Assembly: GCA_030537915.1 (NCBI GenBank)
Contig: JAUNUZ010000117.1
Location: forward strand, 1-7,240
Length of the DNA: 7,240 nt
Reading direction: 5' to 3'
DNA from: Micrococcales bacterium
GTDB taxonomy: Bacteria > Actinomycetota > Actinomycetes > Actinomycetales > Dermatophilaceae
The notes under the pieces are model-generated. The model was given only the letters and a program-made list of their open reading frames with translations, had not been told where the DNA came from and did not search any database. Made by a program: the position numbers and the translations under genes. Positions 1 to 6,160 of this stretch are shown one piece after another. Numbering within the stretch: position 1 is the first letter of the stretch; each line of letters opens with the position of its first letter.

Positions 1-170
1 CGGTGGTGGGTGCAGACCCCCGTGACCTCCCCATCGGCAGCCTTGGGCCGCGTTGCAGCACAACGGGCCGACCACCGGGCCGAGGTAGCGGGCGCTGCGT
101 GTGCTTCGAGCCGGTCATCCCATCCACGCCGAGACATCCAGCGTTGGGCGTCAGGGGAGGCCGAGGGCCC

Positions 171-192
171 AAAAGGTGCCGGGAGTACCCAG
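171..192 (-). terminator. Weak candidate terminator after the unknown gene
   Basis: Read on the minus strand, CTGGG-TACT-CCCGG (192 to 179) can form a 5-bp stem, including one G-T pair, with a 4-base loop. A TTTT run (174-171) follows after a few bases. It starts 10 bases past the stop codon of the minus-strand gene, where a terminator would be expected. The stem is short and the T run minimal, so this is only a candidate. The rest of 1-201 shows no gene I can support: open frames exist on both strands but lack clear codon bias, a ribosome binding site or a recognisable protein. Confidence 0.3.
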
Positions 193-201
193 TGGCGGGC
201 G

Positions 202-1188
202 TCAGCCTGGGGTCGGTGTGACGTATCCCGGGCGGGTCTGGTGGCGTCGCGCGGTGAAGGCGCCAAGGGGGCCGCGCTGGTTGGTGCCCATACGCACCAA
301 CGCGAGCTCGACGGCGCGGCGCGACGCCCGCATGCGTAGGGCCTCCTCGGCAGTGCGCGCCTGCGCGGTCGCAAGGTCCTCGCGTAGCGCCTCCATCGCG
401 CCGGCCACGACCGTCTTGAGGGTCGGCCGGAGCCTCAGTACGCACTCCAAACCGGCCAGCTCATGCATCAGGGCCATTGGATGGGCTCGTCCCAAGGCCG
501 TCCCGACGAATGCGTCTGGGCCGTGGAAGCCACGCAGCGGATCCAGGACCATGCCCCCCGCAAGCCCGCTACCACTGTCGATGGACCCACCATCGATGAG
601 CACGATGGCTGCGCATCGGGCGGTCGCGATGCCCATACCGAGAACCTCGCTGAGCATGTCGGCGACGGCGGTCTCCGGGCCCGTTGGGTCCGCAAGCAGA
701 GCGCGCGAGCTCAGCCCGAAGCGGGCCCCCGTCGTGAGCAGCCGACGACTCGCGCGGTGCGCCTTGGCCAGGCGGTGGATCTGCAGCGTGCTGACCTCGG
801 GGGCCAGATAGCCGGCGGCGTCGCACGTCAGGTGGATGGGGGAGGCGGACCAGCCGAATCCGCCGGGGGGCGTGGTCCCGACCAGGACGTCGAGCAGCGC
901 AACCGCTCGCGCGTCGGAACCCATGCGGGATGTCAGGTCGGACATCGCCACCCGGAGCAGCTCCACCAGTCGCACCCCGGGAACGCTGCCGATCTCGGCG
1001 GGCAGTCCGACCTCGCCCATCGCGCGGCCGGCCGGGCCGCTGGCGGCTCGGCGCAGCTCAGCCAGGGCGGCCAGCTTGCCGGTCGTGATGACCGGCGGGG
1101 ACAGGTAGGCATCCCGTGTCAGGACGTAGAGCCGCGTCAGGCGCGCGGCGGTCATCGTCTCGATGGTAGAGGCCAGGGGATTCGGCAC
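202..1188 (-). CDS. Conserved-looking hypothetical protein, function unknown
   Basis: A 328-residue protein that I do not recognise. The frame is coding-like, with G or C in most third positions. I chose the GTG at 1188 because GAGGAG (1198-1203) lies 9 bases upstream. An in-frame ATG at 1269 would add 27 residues rich in Arg and Pro, with no good ribosome binding site; the ATG opening MTAARLTRLY is a third option. The protein has no signal peptide and no obvious membrane span. Visible parts are a helical N-terminal half rich in Leu, Ala and Arg, a Gly-rich patch IDGGSIDSGSGLAGG near residues 198-212, and a long Ala/Arg/Glu amphipathic helix, possibly a coiled coil, near 257-300. A basic, Pro/Gly-containing tail ends in TPTPG. 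Three cysteines are scattered and form no metal-binding pattern. Neighbours give no functional hint: the next gene on this strand is a PLP enzyme 370 bases upstream. Confidence 0.7.
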   Translation of the reverse strand: MPNPLASTIETMTAARLTRLYVLTRDAYLSPPVITTGKLAALAELRRAASGPAGRAMGEVGLPAEIGSVPGVRLVELLRVAMSDLTSRMGSDARAVALLDVLVGTTPPGGFGWSASPIHLTCDAAGYLAPEVSTLQIHRLAKAHRASRRLLTTGARFGLSSRALLADPTGPETAVADMLSEVLGMGIATARCAAIVLIDGGSIDSGSGLAGGMVLDPLRGFHGPDAFVGTALGRAHPMALMHELAGLECVLRLRPTLKTVVAGAMEALREDLATAQARTAEEALRMRASRRAVELALVRMGTNQRGPLGAFTARRHQTRPGYVTPTPG

Positions 1189-1319
1189 GGTCCGGCGCTC
1201 CTCGTCCTCGGCGGTCACGGGCTGGCGGGGGCGATGGCGCGGTGATGCGTTTGCCCACCCCGGGGCCATCTGGGTGATGGACCCCTACTGGCTCGTCCTA
1301 TCGGCCATCGATCCCGGAA

Positions 1320-1342
1320 TTCGAGTCGAAACCCGAAAAATA
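1320..1342 (-). promoter_or_regulatory. Weak candidate promoter/operator for the unknown gene
   Basis: On the minus strand TATTTT (1342-1337) fits the actinobacterial -10 pattern TAnnnT in an otherwise very GC-rich region. The odd palindrome TTCGA-G-TCGAA (1320-1330) begins 6 bases beyond it, where transcription would start. There is no convincing -35 hexamer at 16-19 bases, and the leader to the GTG at 1188 would be about 140 bases. The call rests on base composition and position only. Confidence 0.2.
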
Positions 1343-1373
1343 GCGACGATGCCTCTAGCAATTGTCCGTCCGG

Positions 1374-1400
1374 CTCGACCGAGGCCCAAGGCCTGCCGAG
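1374..1400 (-). terminator. Candidate hairpin terminator after the 1401 stop
   Basis: Starting on the base after the TGA at 1403-1401, the minus strand can fold with an outer stem CTCG/CGAG (1400-1397 with 1377-1374) and an inner stem AGGCC/GGCCT (1394-1390 with 1386-1382) around a 3-base loop. A small internal loop separates the stems. There is no T tract, which is common for actinobacterial hairpins. Its position suggests that the frame ending at 1401 is the true 3' end of the PLP transcription unit. Confidence 0.4.
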
Positions 1401-1550
1401 TCAAGGTTGGTTCAAGTTGCGGTCAGCGAGGGCCCACCTGAGTACGTCGGCGTAGGTGGCTGGGTCGAGGGAGACGGGCAGCGCGTCGGCCCTGCGCCGC
1501 GTCGCGCCCCTTACCGCGCCGCACCACACCCGTCGCTGTAGCCGCACCAC
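1401..1550 (-). CDS. Small coding-like frame or cut-off tail of the PLP gene
   Basis: A 49-codon open frame, GTG at 1550 to TGA at 1401-1403, in a different frame from the PLP gene whose stop lies 9 bases upstream. The distal part reads DALPVSLDPATYADVLRW followed by ALADRNLNQP, with mostly G/C third positions, which resembles a real protein C-terminus. The proximal part is Arg-rich and lies within a 23-bp tandem repeat. No good ribosome binding site precedes the GTG codons at 1550 and 1547, so independent translation would need coupling to the PLP gene. The same frame stays open further upstream inside the PLP gene, and deletion of one repeat copy would join it to that gene. It may be a small gene, a lost C-terminal extension, a remnant of another gene, or chance. 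I recognise no family. Confidence 0.3.
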   Translation of the reverse strand: MVRLQRRVWCGAVRGATRRRADALPVSLDPATYADVLRWALADRNLNQP

Positions 1551-1563
1551 ACCCGTCGCTACA
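1518..1563. repeat. Two-copy 23-bp tandem repeat at the PLP gene stop
   Basis: Copies at 1518-1540 and 1541-1563 share the first 20 bases exactly (minus-strand core AGCGACGGGTGTGGTGCGGC) and differ at 2 of the last 3 positions (GTA versus ACA, plus strand). The copy nearer the gene contains its TAG stop; the other has CAG at the equivalent place. Because 23 is not a multiple of three, the duplication changes frame. Confidence 0.9.
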
Positions 1564-2806
1564 GCTCGGTGAGGGCCGCCAGGAGGCGATCGACATCTGA
1601 GTCATCGGTGTACGGCGCGAGCCCGAGGCGGACCGCGCCGGTGTCGCCAAGTCCGAGCCGTCGCGAGGCCTCAAGGGCGTAGAACGAGCCGCATGGCGCG
1701 TTGATGTCGCGCGACGCGAGGTGGTCGCGGACCTGCTCGTCCGGGATCCCGGGGAGTCGCACGAGCAGCGTGGGAGTTCGCCGCTGCGCTCGCGACCATA
1801 CAGTCGCACCCAGCGCTGCCAATCCCGCTTCGATCCGGACCCGCAACGCGTCCTCGTGACGCTCGATCCGCGCCATCGCCACGGGGAGCCTGACTCGCAG
1901 GTCCTCATCCCGCGGGAGGTCAGACAGGTCCGCAAGGAACCGGATCGCTGCCGAGGTGCCGGCCAGTAACTCATAGGGCAGGGTCCCGAGCTCGAAGCGT
2001 TCGGGGACTGCGTCGCTCGAGGGAGCGAGCTTGTCGGGGTGGATCCCGGACAGCAGCTCGGGGTCGGCGACGAGGACACCGCAGTGCGGCCCGAGGAACT
2101 TGTAGGGCGAGGCGACGATGACGTCGGCGCCCAGTGCCGCAATGTCGATCGCCGCGTGCGCGGTCGCGTGCACGCCGTCGACGTAGAGCAGCGGCCGCCC
2201 GCCGGGCAGGCCCGCCGTGTCCAACGAGCATGCCGAACCCGCCGTGCCCAACGAACGCACAGCGCGAGCGATGGCAGGAATGTCGGGTCGGGTGCCGATG
2301 AGGTTCGAGGCGGCCGTGACGGCGACGAGTCGGGTGCGCTGTCCCAGGAGTCCCGTGACAGCCGCGGCAGGCAGTTCCCCCGTCTCCGGATCGAAGTGTG
2401 CGACCCGAACGGTGGCACCGGCGGCGGTGGCTGCCTGGACCCATGGGCGGTGGTTCGCGTCGTGGTCGAGGCTGGTGACGATGATCTCGTCGTTCGGCGA
2501 CCAGGTCTTGGCCAGGACCCGCGACAGGTCGTAGGTCAACTGGGTCATGCTGCGTCCGAAGACCACGCCGTCGCAGGTGCCGCCGACGAGCGCGGCGACG
2601 TCCGCCCGGGCTCGCATCACGATGTCGTCGGCCCGCCGCTCGGCCGCGGTGACGCGGCCTCGATTGGCGATGGCGTCGGTCAGAGCGTCCGCGACCGCGG
2701 CTCCCACGACGTCCGGGACCTGGGTGCCGCCAGGCCCGTCGAAGTGTGCCGCGCCCCGCGCGAGGGCGGGGAAATGGCGGCGGAGGTCGGTGACATCGTA
2801 GCTCAT
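1559..2806 (-). CDS. Cysteine desulfurase-like PLP enzyme (class-V aminotransferase fold)
   Basis: A 415-residue, probably cytosolic fold-type I PLP enzyme. It resembles the 'cysteine desulfurase family protein' group (VC1184-like) more than housekeeping IscS or SufS. The N-terminus HFPALARGAAHFDGPGGTQV (11-30) is typical of that group. DHDAN (114-118) carries the His that stacks on PLP; SNLIGT (167-172), VDGVHATAH (209-217) and SPYKFLGPHCG (233-243) follow, with K236 the expected Schiff-base lysine. The C-terminal small domain ends in VRLGLAPYTDDSDVDRLLAAL, a normal family ending. C372 (APCGSFYA) lies in the C-terminal region, but I cannot say it is a persulfide cysteine. About 17 extra residues between SNLIGT and VDGVH (near 187-204) include a 9-residue repeat. 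The substrate is unknown; selenocysteine or cysteine lyase and aminotransferase activity are all possible. No Suf or Isc genes are nearby. An in-frame TAG upstream limits the start to this ATG or later. Confidence 0.88.
   Translation of the reverse strand: MSYDVTDLRRHFPALARGAAHFDGPGGTQVPDVVGAAVADALTDAIANRGRVTAAERRADDIVMRARADVAALVGGTCDGVVFGRSMTQLTYDLSRVLAKTWSPNDEIIVTSLDHDANHRPWVQAATAAGATVRVAHFDPETGELPAAAVTGLLGQRTRLVAVTAASNLIGTRPDIPAIARAVRSLGTAGSACSLDTAGLPGGRPLLYVDGVHATAHAAIDIAALGADVIVASPYKFLGPHCGVLVADPELLSGIHPDKLAPSSDAVPERFELGTLPYELLAGTSAAIRFLADLSDLPRDEDLRVRLPVAMARIERHEDALRVRIEAGLAALGATVWSRAQRRTPTLLVRLPGIPDEQVRDHLASRDINAPCGSFYALEASRRLGLGDTGAVRLGLAPYTDDSDVDRLLAALTEL
2211..2264. repeat. 27-bp in-frame tandem duplication inside the PLP gene
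   Basis: CCCGCCGTGTCCAACGAGC at 2211-2229 recurs as CCCGCCGTGCCCAACGAAC at 2238-2256, with 2 mismatches in 19 bases and a period of 27. In the protein this gives adjacent 9-residue units SLGTAGSAC and SLDTAGLPG, just before the conserved VDGVH motif. The frame is kept. It accounts for about half of the extra loop compared with SufS-type spacing. Confidence 0.75.
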
Positions 2807-2820
2807 CGGGCCAGTTTGCC
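2807..2820 (-). promoter_or_regulatory. Leaderless-type -10 region of the PLP gene
   Basis: On the minus strand GGCAAACTGGC (2820-2810) places the hexamer CAAACT (2818-2813) 6 bases before the ATG. Pattern TAnnnT is met except for the first base. No Shine-Dalgarno sequence is present, which suits transcription starting at or next to the ATG. No -35 element is visible. The same 11 bases precede the dehydrogenase at 6518. Confidence 0.45.
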
Positions 2821-2951
2821 TGCCCTGGCGAAGCGCGCGCTAGCCGCCTGCAGGCGCGTGATCCCCCTCATCTGCTGCCTGGCTCGGGGTGATCTGGGGG
2901 CGAACAGGACACCTCACATCCGTCCGCGTGCACGGCGCCCAAGGCAGCCAG

Positions 2952-3002
2952 GGCCCGGCCCGCGCGATGCTCGGCCCGCAAGGGACGCTCTATGGCCGGG
3001 CC
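2952..3002 (-). terminator. Inverted repeat at the dehydrogenase 3' end
   Basis: GGCCCGGCC at 2952-2960 and its exact complement GGCCGGGCC at 2994-3002 form 9 GC pairs around a 33-base loop that contains the TAG stop of the dehydrogenase. There is no T run, the loop is long, and the sequence is GC-rich enough for chance matches, so termination is only a possibility. The 183 bases between the two minus-strand genes hold no other feature I can support. Confidence 0.22.
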
Positions 3003-5836
3003 GGCAGCGCGGCGTGCAGGATCTGGGCTAGGTGATGGCCGCAACGATCGGTGCCCTGGGTGATCTGGGTCCGGCACGAATATCCGTCGGCCAGCACGAG
3101 AGCCTGCGGGTTCGCGCGGATGGCAGGGAAGAGCGAGCGTTCGCCCAGCGTCGTCGACACCTCGTAGTGGCCCGGCTCGAAGCCGAAGTTGCCCGCCAGT
3201 CCGCAGCATCCACCACCCACGACAGCAGTGTCGACTCCGAGTCGATCGAGCACCTGCAGGTCCGGGGCGTAGCTGCCCTTGGCCTTCTGGTGGCAGTGGA
3301 TCTGGCTCGTCGCGGAGACGTCCAGGCGTGTGAAGGGCCACGCGCCGGCCTCCAGGACGGCCTGGGCGAAGGGGATCGTCGCGTCCTGCAGGGCGACCGC
3401 CCGCGGGTCGTGGGGCAGCAGGTCCGCCACCTCGGTGAGCATCACGGTGCACGATGGTTCGAGGCCGATGACCCGGTGTCCCTGGGCCAGGTGCGGTTCG
3501 AGGACGTCGAGCGTGCGCTTGAGGGCGCGGCGGGTCATGTCGAGCTGTCCCGTCGAGTGCCACGTCAGTCCGCAGCACACCGGGCCGTCGGGCAGGCGCA
3601 CGTCGTAGCCGAGCGCCTCGAGGACCTCGACCGCGTCGACGCCGACCTCTGGAGAGAGGTGATTGGTGAATGTGTCGGGCCACAGCACGACGACGGGGGA
3701 ATCGGGGGCCGGTTGTGGTGCCGCGCCCGCCGCGGCTCGGCCCGCGAACCACCGCGCCAAGCTCACCGGAGCGAATTCGACGATCTCACGACGCGGCTCG
3801 AGGCCTCCGAGTTTCTTGACGGACGCCGCGACACCGGGGAGCTTGAGTGCCCGGTTGGCCAGGGTGCCGAGGCCGAGGACGGCCGACACCGCCGCGGCCG
3901 TGATCGGCAGCCATCCCATCGTGTAGTGCGCCATCGGCCGGAGCCGACCGGCGTAGTGATGGTGTAGGAACTCCGCCTTGTACGTCGCCATGTCGACATT
4001 CACCGGACACTCGGTGGCACATGCCTTGCAGGACAGGCACAGATCGAGCGCGTCGCGGGCCTGCGTCGATCGCCAGCCGTCCTCGAGGTGCTCTCCCCGG
4101 AGCATCTCGGCGAGCACCCGGGCCCGACCGCGTGTCGTCGCGACCTCGTCGCCGGTCGCGTGGAAGGAGGGGCACATCGCGCCGTCCTGCGATCGGCAGG
4201 CCCCTACTCCGACGCAGCGGTTTATCGCTGTGGCGAATGAGCCGCCGTCGCTCCGCATCGCGTGGACGGGGATGAGGTCGTGGGTCCGCAGCCCCGGCCC
4301 CGGGCGCACGCCGACGTCGATCGCCTCGGCGTCCACCAGGACCCCGGGGTTGAGCAGGTGCTCCGGATCGAAGATCGCTTTGAACCGGGCGAACAGTTCA
4401 AGCATCGCGGGTGAGTACATCCGCCCCAGCAACTCGGAGCGAGCCCGCCCATCACCGTGCTCGCCCGACACCGAACCCCCGTGTCGGTGGACGAGATCGG
4501 CTGCCGCATGGATGAACTCGCGATACCGCGCCAGCCCTTGCGCGGTCCCCAGGTCGAAGTCGATCCGCACGTGGATGCAGCCCTCGCCGAAGTGGCCGAA
4601 CGGGATGCCGGCGAGCCCCTGCGCGGCCATGAGGTCGTAGAGGTCACGCAGGTAGCGCGACAGGTTCGCCGGTGGGACGGCGGAGTCCTCCCACCCCGGC
4701 CAGGCCTCGCCGCCGTCCGCGCGGCGGGTCGCGATCCCCGCGGCCGCCTCGCGGATCGCCCAGAGCGCCCGCGTCTGCGAGGGGTCCGTCACGACGACGC
4801 CCGAGTCGACGTCCGCTGCCGCAAGGAGCGTCTCGGCGCCGGTCAGGGCAACAGACCGATCTGCTGCGCCCACCTCGCAGTAGAGCCATGCCTGTCCGGC
4901 GGGTAGCTCCGAGCCTGCCTCGGCCATGCCCGGACGTGTCCGCAGGGCCGCGATGAGGTCGGCCCCCATGCCCTCGATCGTCTGCACACCGGGCAGGCGT
5001 AGGGCAGCTGCCGCCGCGGCGGCAGCGAAGACGTCGGGGTAGCCGAGCACGACGAGGACCGTCGCGGCCGGGGGGCGCACGAGCCGCACCGTGAAGCGGG
5101 TGAACAGGCCCAGCGTTCCCTCGCTGCCGGCCAGCGCTTTGGCGACGTCGAAGCCGTGCTCGGGGAGCAGGTAGTGCAGTCCGTAGCCCGAGACTTGGCG
5201 GGGGAAACGACCGAGCTCGGTGCGGATCAGCGCGAGGTTGTCGGTGACGAGCTTGCGCAGAGCGGTATCGATGCGCGGATCGCTGCACCCGCCTCGCCAG
5301 GCCTCGAACGCGCGGCCGTCGGCCAGGATCATGCGCAGCGCATGGAGGTTCTGCGCAGAGGTTCCCCACGCCACCGAGTGCGAGCCGCACGCGTTGTTGG
5401 CGACCATGCCGCCGATGGTGCAGCGCGAATGGGTCGAAGGGTCCGGGCCGTACGTCAGGCCGTGCGCGAGGGCCGCGACGCGCAGCTCGTCGCACACGAC
5501 CCCGGGCTCGACGATCGCGAGGGCCTCCTCATCGACTGCGCCGGGATCGATGAGCAGGATCGCGTCGTGGTAGCGGCTGTGGTCGAGGATGAGCCCGCCC
5601 CCGATGGCGTTGCCGGCGACGGACGTGCCGCCACCCCGGCTGACGATCGGCCATCCCCGCTGGCGGGCCAACTCGATGGAGGCGATGACGTCCGCCTCAT
5701 CGCGCGGCTCGAAGATGGCGGCAGGGAATCGCCGGTAAATCGAGGCGTCACTGGTGTAGGCCGCTCGGGTCGCGAGGTCCGTGCGTAGGCGCGATGCGGC
5801 CGTTGCGGCCTTGGCGGGGCGGGGCGACGTGCTCAC
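2990..5836 (-). CDS. FAD/Fe-S D-2-hydroxyacid dehydrogenase (D-2-hydroxyglutarate/D-lactate type, YdiJ-like)
   Basis: A 948-residue fusion of a flavin domain with an Fe-S domain. It should oxidise a D-2-hydroxyacid to the 2-oxoacid and pass electrons through Fe-S clusters to a carrier, probably at the membrane face. The FAD domain of the VAO/PCMH type spans about 30-255, with SRGGGTSVAGNAIGGG (67-82), TIGGMVANNACGS (140-152) and SGYGLHYLLP (216-225). The FAD-oxidase C-terminal domain (about 256-502) has GHFGEGCIHVR (414-424) and SGEHGDGRARS (457-467), whose histidines are the usual metal/substrate ligands. Fe-S cysteines occur at C541, C547 and C555, and as CLSCKACATECP at 600-611. CCG-type segments include CCGLTWHSTG (754-763), HCHQKAKG (847-854) and GGGCCGLAGNFG (874-885). 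All expected motifs are present. Homologs include D-2-hydroxyglutarate dehydrogenases, D-lactate dehydrogenases and uncharacterised members, so the substrate is not settled. The start is GTG without a ribosome binding site, likely leaderless, with an operator-like array directly upstream. Confidence 0.92.
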   Translation of the reverse strand: MSTSPRPAKAATAASRLRTDLATRAAYTSDASIYRRFPAAIFEPRDEADVIASIELARQRGWPIVSRGGGTSVAGNAIGGGLILDHSRYHDAILLIDPGAVDEEALAIVEPGVVCDELRVAALAHGLTYGPDPSTHSRCTIGGMVANNACGSHSVAWGTSAQNLHALRMILADGRAFEAWRGGCSDPRIDTALRKLVTDNLALIRTELGRFPRQVSGYGLHYLLPEHGFDVAKALAGSEGTLGLFTRFTVRLVRPPAATVLVVLGYPDVFAAAAAAAALRLPGVQTIEGMGADLIAALRTRPGMAEAGSELPAGQAWLYCEVGAADRSVALTGAETLLAAADVDSGVVVTDPSQTRALWAIREAAAGIATRRADGGEAWPGWEDSAVPPANLSRYLRDLYDLMAAQGLAGIPFGHFGEGCIHVRIDFDLGTAQGLARYREFIHAAADLVHRHGGSVSGEHGDGRARSELLGRMYSPAMLELFARFKAIFDPEHLLNPGVLVDAEAIDVGVRPGPGLRTHDLIPVHAMRSDGGSFATAINRCVGVGACRSQDGAMCPSFHATGDEVATTRGRARVLAEMLRGEHLEDGWRSTQARDALDLCLSCKACATECPVNVDMATYKAEFLHHHYAGRLRPMAHYTMGWLPITAAAVSAVLGLGTLANRALKLPGVAASVKKLGGLEPRREIVEFAPVSLARWFAGRAAAGAAPQPAPDSPVVVLWPDTFTNHLSPEVGVDAVEVLEALGYDVRLPDGPVCCGLTWHSTGQLDMTRRALKRTLDVLEPHLAQGHRVIGLEPSCTVMLTEVADLLPHDPRAVALQDATIPFAQAVLEAGAWPFTRLDVSATSQIHCHQKAKGSYAPDLQVLDRLGVDTAVVGGGCCGLAGNFGFEPGHYEVSTTLGERSLFPAIRANPQALVLADGYSCRTQITQGTDRCGHHLAQILHAALPARP
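5007..5026. repeat. 20-bp perfect palindrome in an alanine run
   Basis: GCTGCCGCCGCGGCGGCAGC reads the same on both strands. It lies in the dehydrogenase gene where eight alanines (271-278) are encoded by all four Ala codons in an order that makes it self-complementary. Both DNA strands and the mRNA could form a very stable hairpin with only a minimal loop. Confidence 0.85.
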
Positions 5837-5840
5837 TTGC

Positions 5841-5880
5841 TCGACGCTAGTCGACGTCGGTCGAGCTCAGTCCACGTGGT
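5841..5880 (-). promoter_or_regulatory. Dehydrogenase promoter with helically phased palindromes
   Basis: On the minus strand TAGCGT (5849-5844) fits TAnnnT and ends 7 bases before the GTG, as in leaderless promoters. TGGACT lies 19 bases further upstream as a poor -35. In the spacer and -35 area sit CGACGTCG (5852-5859), GAGCTC (5863-5868) and CCACGTGG (5872-5879). Their centres at 5855.5, 5865.5 and 5875.5 are exactly one helical turn apart. Plus-strand decamers TCGACGCTAG, TCGACGTCGG, TCGAGCTCAG and TCCACGTGGT show the period. The position suggests repressor control, but no regulator is encoded in the window. Confidence 0.4.
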
Positions 5881-6004
5881 GGCCCGGCTCGGACGGGGCC
5901 GGGCTCGCCTCGGCGGCATCGCCAGGTGCCGCTGGGGCCCCGCCGACAGGCTCGGGCGCTGAGGCGACGGGTGATGACGGCCGCAGATCCTGCTGCGCGG
6001 GCAC
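5867..6004 (-). CDS. Possible small Pro/Ala-rich protein or gene remnant
   Basis: A 45-codon frame from GTG at 6004 to TGA at 5867-5869; the frame is open back to a TGA at 6059-6061. The translation is Pro/Ala/Glu-rich (for example SAPEPVGGAPAAPGDAAEAS) and ends GHHVD. Third positions are mostly G/C, and the composition resembles the disordered tails of many actinobacterial proteins. Against it: there is no ATG and no convincing ribosome binding site, and such composition arises easily in non-coding GC-rich DNA. The stop lies 30 bases upstream of the dehydrogenase start and overlaps its palindrome array, so a tiny upstream gene on the same transcript is conceivable. An overlapping ATG-started frame (6051 to 5833) reads as Arg-rich and less protein-like. 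Confidence 0.2.
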   Translation of the reverse strand: MPAQQDLRPSSPVASAPEPVGGAPAAPGDAAEASPAPSEPGHHVD

Positions 6005-6046
6005 GCCACGCGTCCTGACCCACCCCGACGATGGGCCCAGGGTCGA

Positions 6047-6064
6047 CTCATGGTCCTCTCATGG
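6047..6064. repeat. Short direct repeat upstream of the PspC gene
   Basis: CTCATGG occurs at 6047-6053 and again at 6058-6064, with an 11-bp period close to one helical turn; a third CATGG follows at 6073-6077. It lies about 100 bases before the PspC start. It could be a regulator site or chance. Confidence 0.3.
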
Positions 6065-6146
6065 GCTCACCGCATGGTCAGCGACGCGCAGATTCGGCAG
6101 AGTCGTCTCTATCGGAGCACGACCACATCTGGGAACACGACCCAGC

Positions 6147-6152
6147 AAGGAG
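6147..6152 (+). promoter_or_regulatory. Ribosome binding site of the PspC gene
   Basis: AAGGAG lies 8 bases before the ATG at 6161. This strong Shine-Dalgarno match fixes the start and rejects the longer in-frame GTG start at 6050, whose extra residues look non-coding. Confidence 0.85.
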
Positions 6153-6160
6153 ACACCATC

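Larger units (their letters stand above)
1189..1558. other. 370-base intergenic stretch between the unknown gene and the PLP gene
   Basis: From right to left it holds a 23-bp tandem repeat touching the PLP gene stop, a short coding-like minus-strand frame ending at 1401, a hairpin starting directly after that stop, and then a locally A/T-richer patch around 1317-1345. The patch is the only plausible promoter area for the unknown gene. If the ATG at 1269 is the true start of that gene, 81 bases of this stretch are coding. Nothing recognisable lies on the plus strand. Confidence 0.5.
5837..6160. other. 324-base divergent intergenic region
   Basis: This separates the minus-strand dehydrogenase from the plus-strand PspC gene. 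It contains the promoter and palindrome array of the dehydrogenase (5841-5880), a Pro/Ala-rich short minus-strand frame (5867-6004), an isolated palindrome TGGGCCCA (6032-6039), an 11-bp-spaced direct repeat (6047-6064), and the PspC leader with its ribosome binding site. I see no clear -10/-35 pair for the PspC gene. No RNA gene or riboswitch is recognisable. Confidence 0.5.

Noticed and set aside
1..201. Partial frames at the left edge on both strands (for example minus from 137, plus from 3)
   Set aside because: Mixed third-position usage, no ribosome binding site, no recognisable product; too short and edge-cut to support.
463..1245. Long plus-strand open frames opposite the unknown gene (also 101-811)
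   Set aside because: Arg/Gly/Gln-rich, low-complexity translations, as expected opposite a GC-rich gene; the minus-strand frame has the better codon bias and a ribosome binding site.
1518..1563. CRISPR-like or attachment-site reading of the 23-bp repeat
   Set aside because: Only two directly abutting copies with no spacer, no cas genes, integrase or tRNA gene nearby; simple tandem duplication explains it.
1423..2418. Minus-strand open frame overlapping the PLP gene
   Set aside because: Arg/Ser/Pro-rich shadow; the overlapping frame at 1559-2806 has all PLP-enzyme motifs.
2868..2989. Minus-strand frame reading past the dehydrogenase end (tail ending PPDHPEPGSR)
   Set aside because: Slightly coding-like, but most of the frame is a shadow of the dehydrogenase, there is no start with a ribosome binding site, and the dehydrogenase already ends at its normal family length.
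2039..3031. 330-codon plus-strand frame spanning the PLP gene and the gap to the dehydrogenase
   Set aside because: No recognisable motif, shadow-like composition, and it runs across two well-supported minus-strand genes.
6050..6160. N-terminal extension of the PspC protein from an upstream GTG
   Set aside because: AAGGAG sits 8 bases before the ATG at 6161 and the PspC domain starts soon after it; the extension has no protein-like character.
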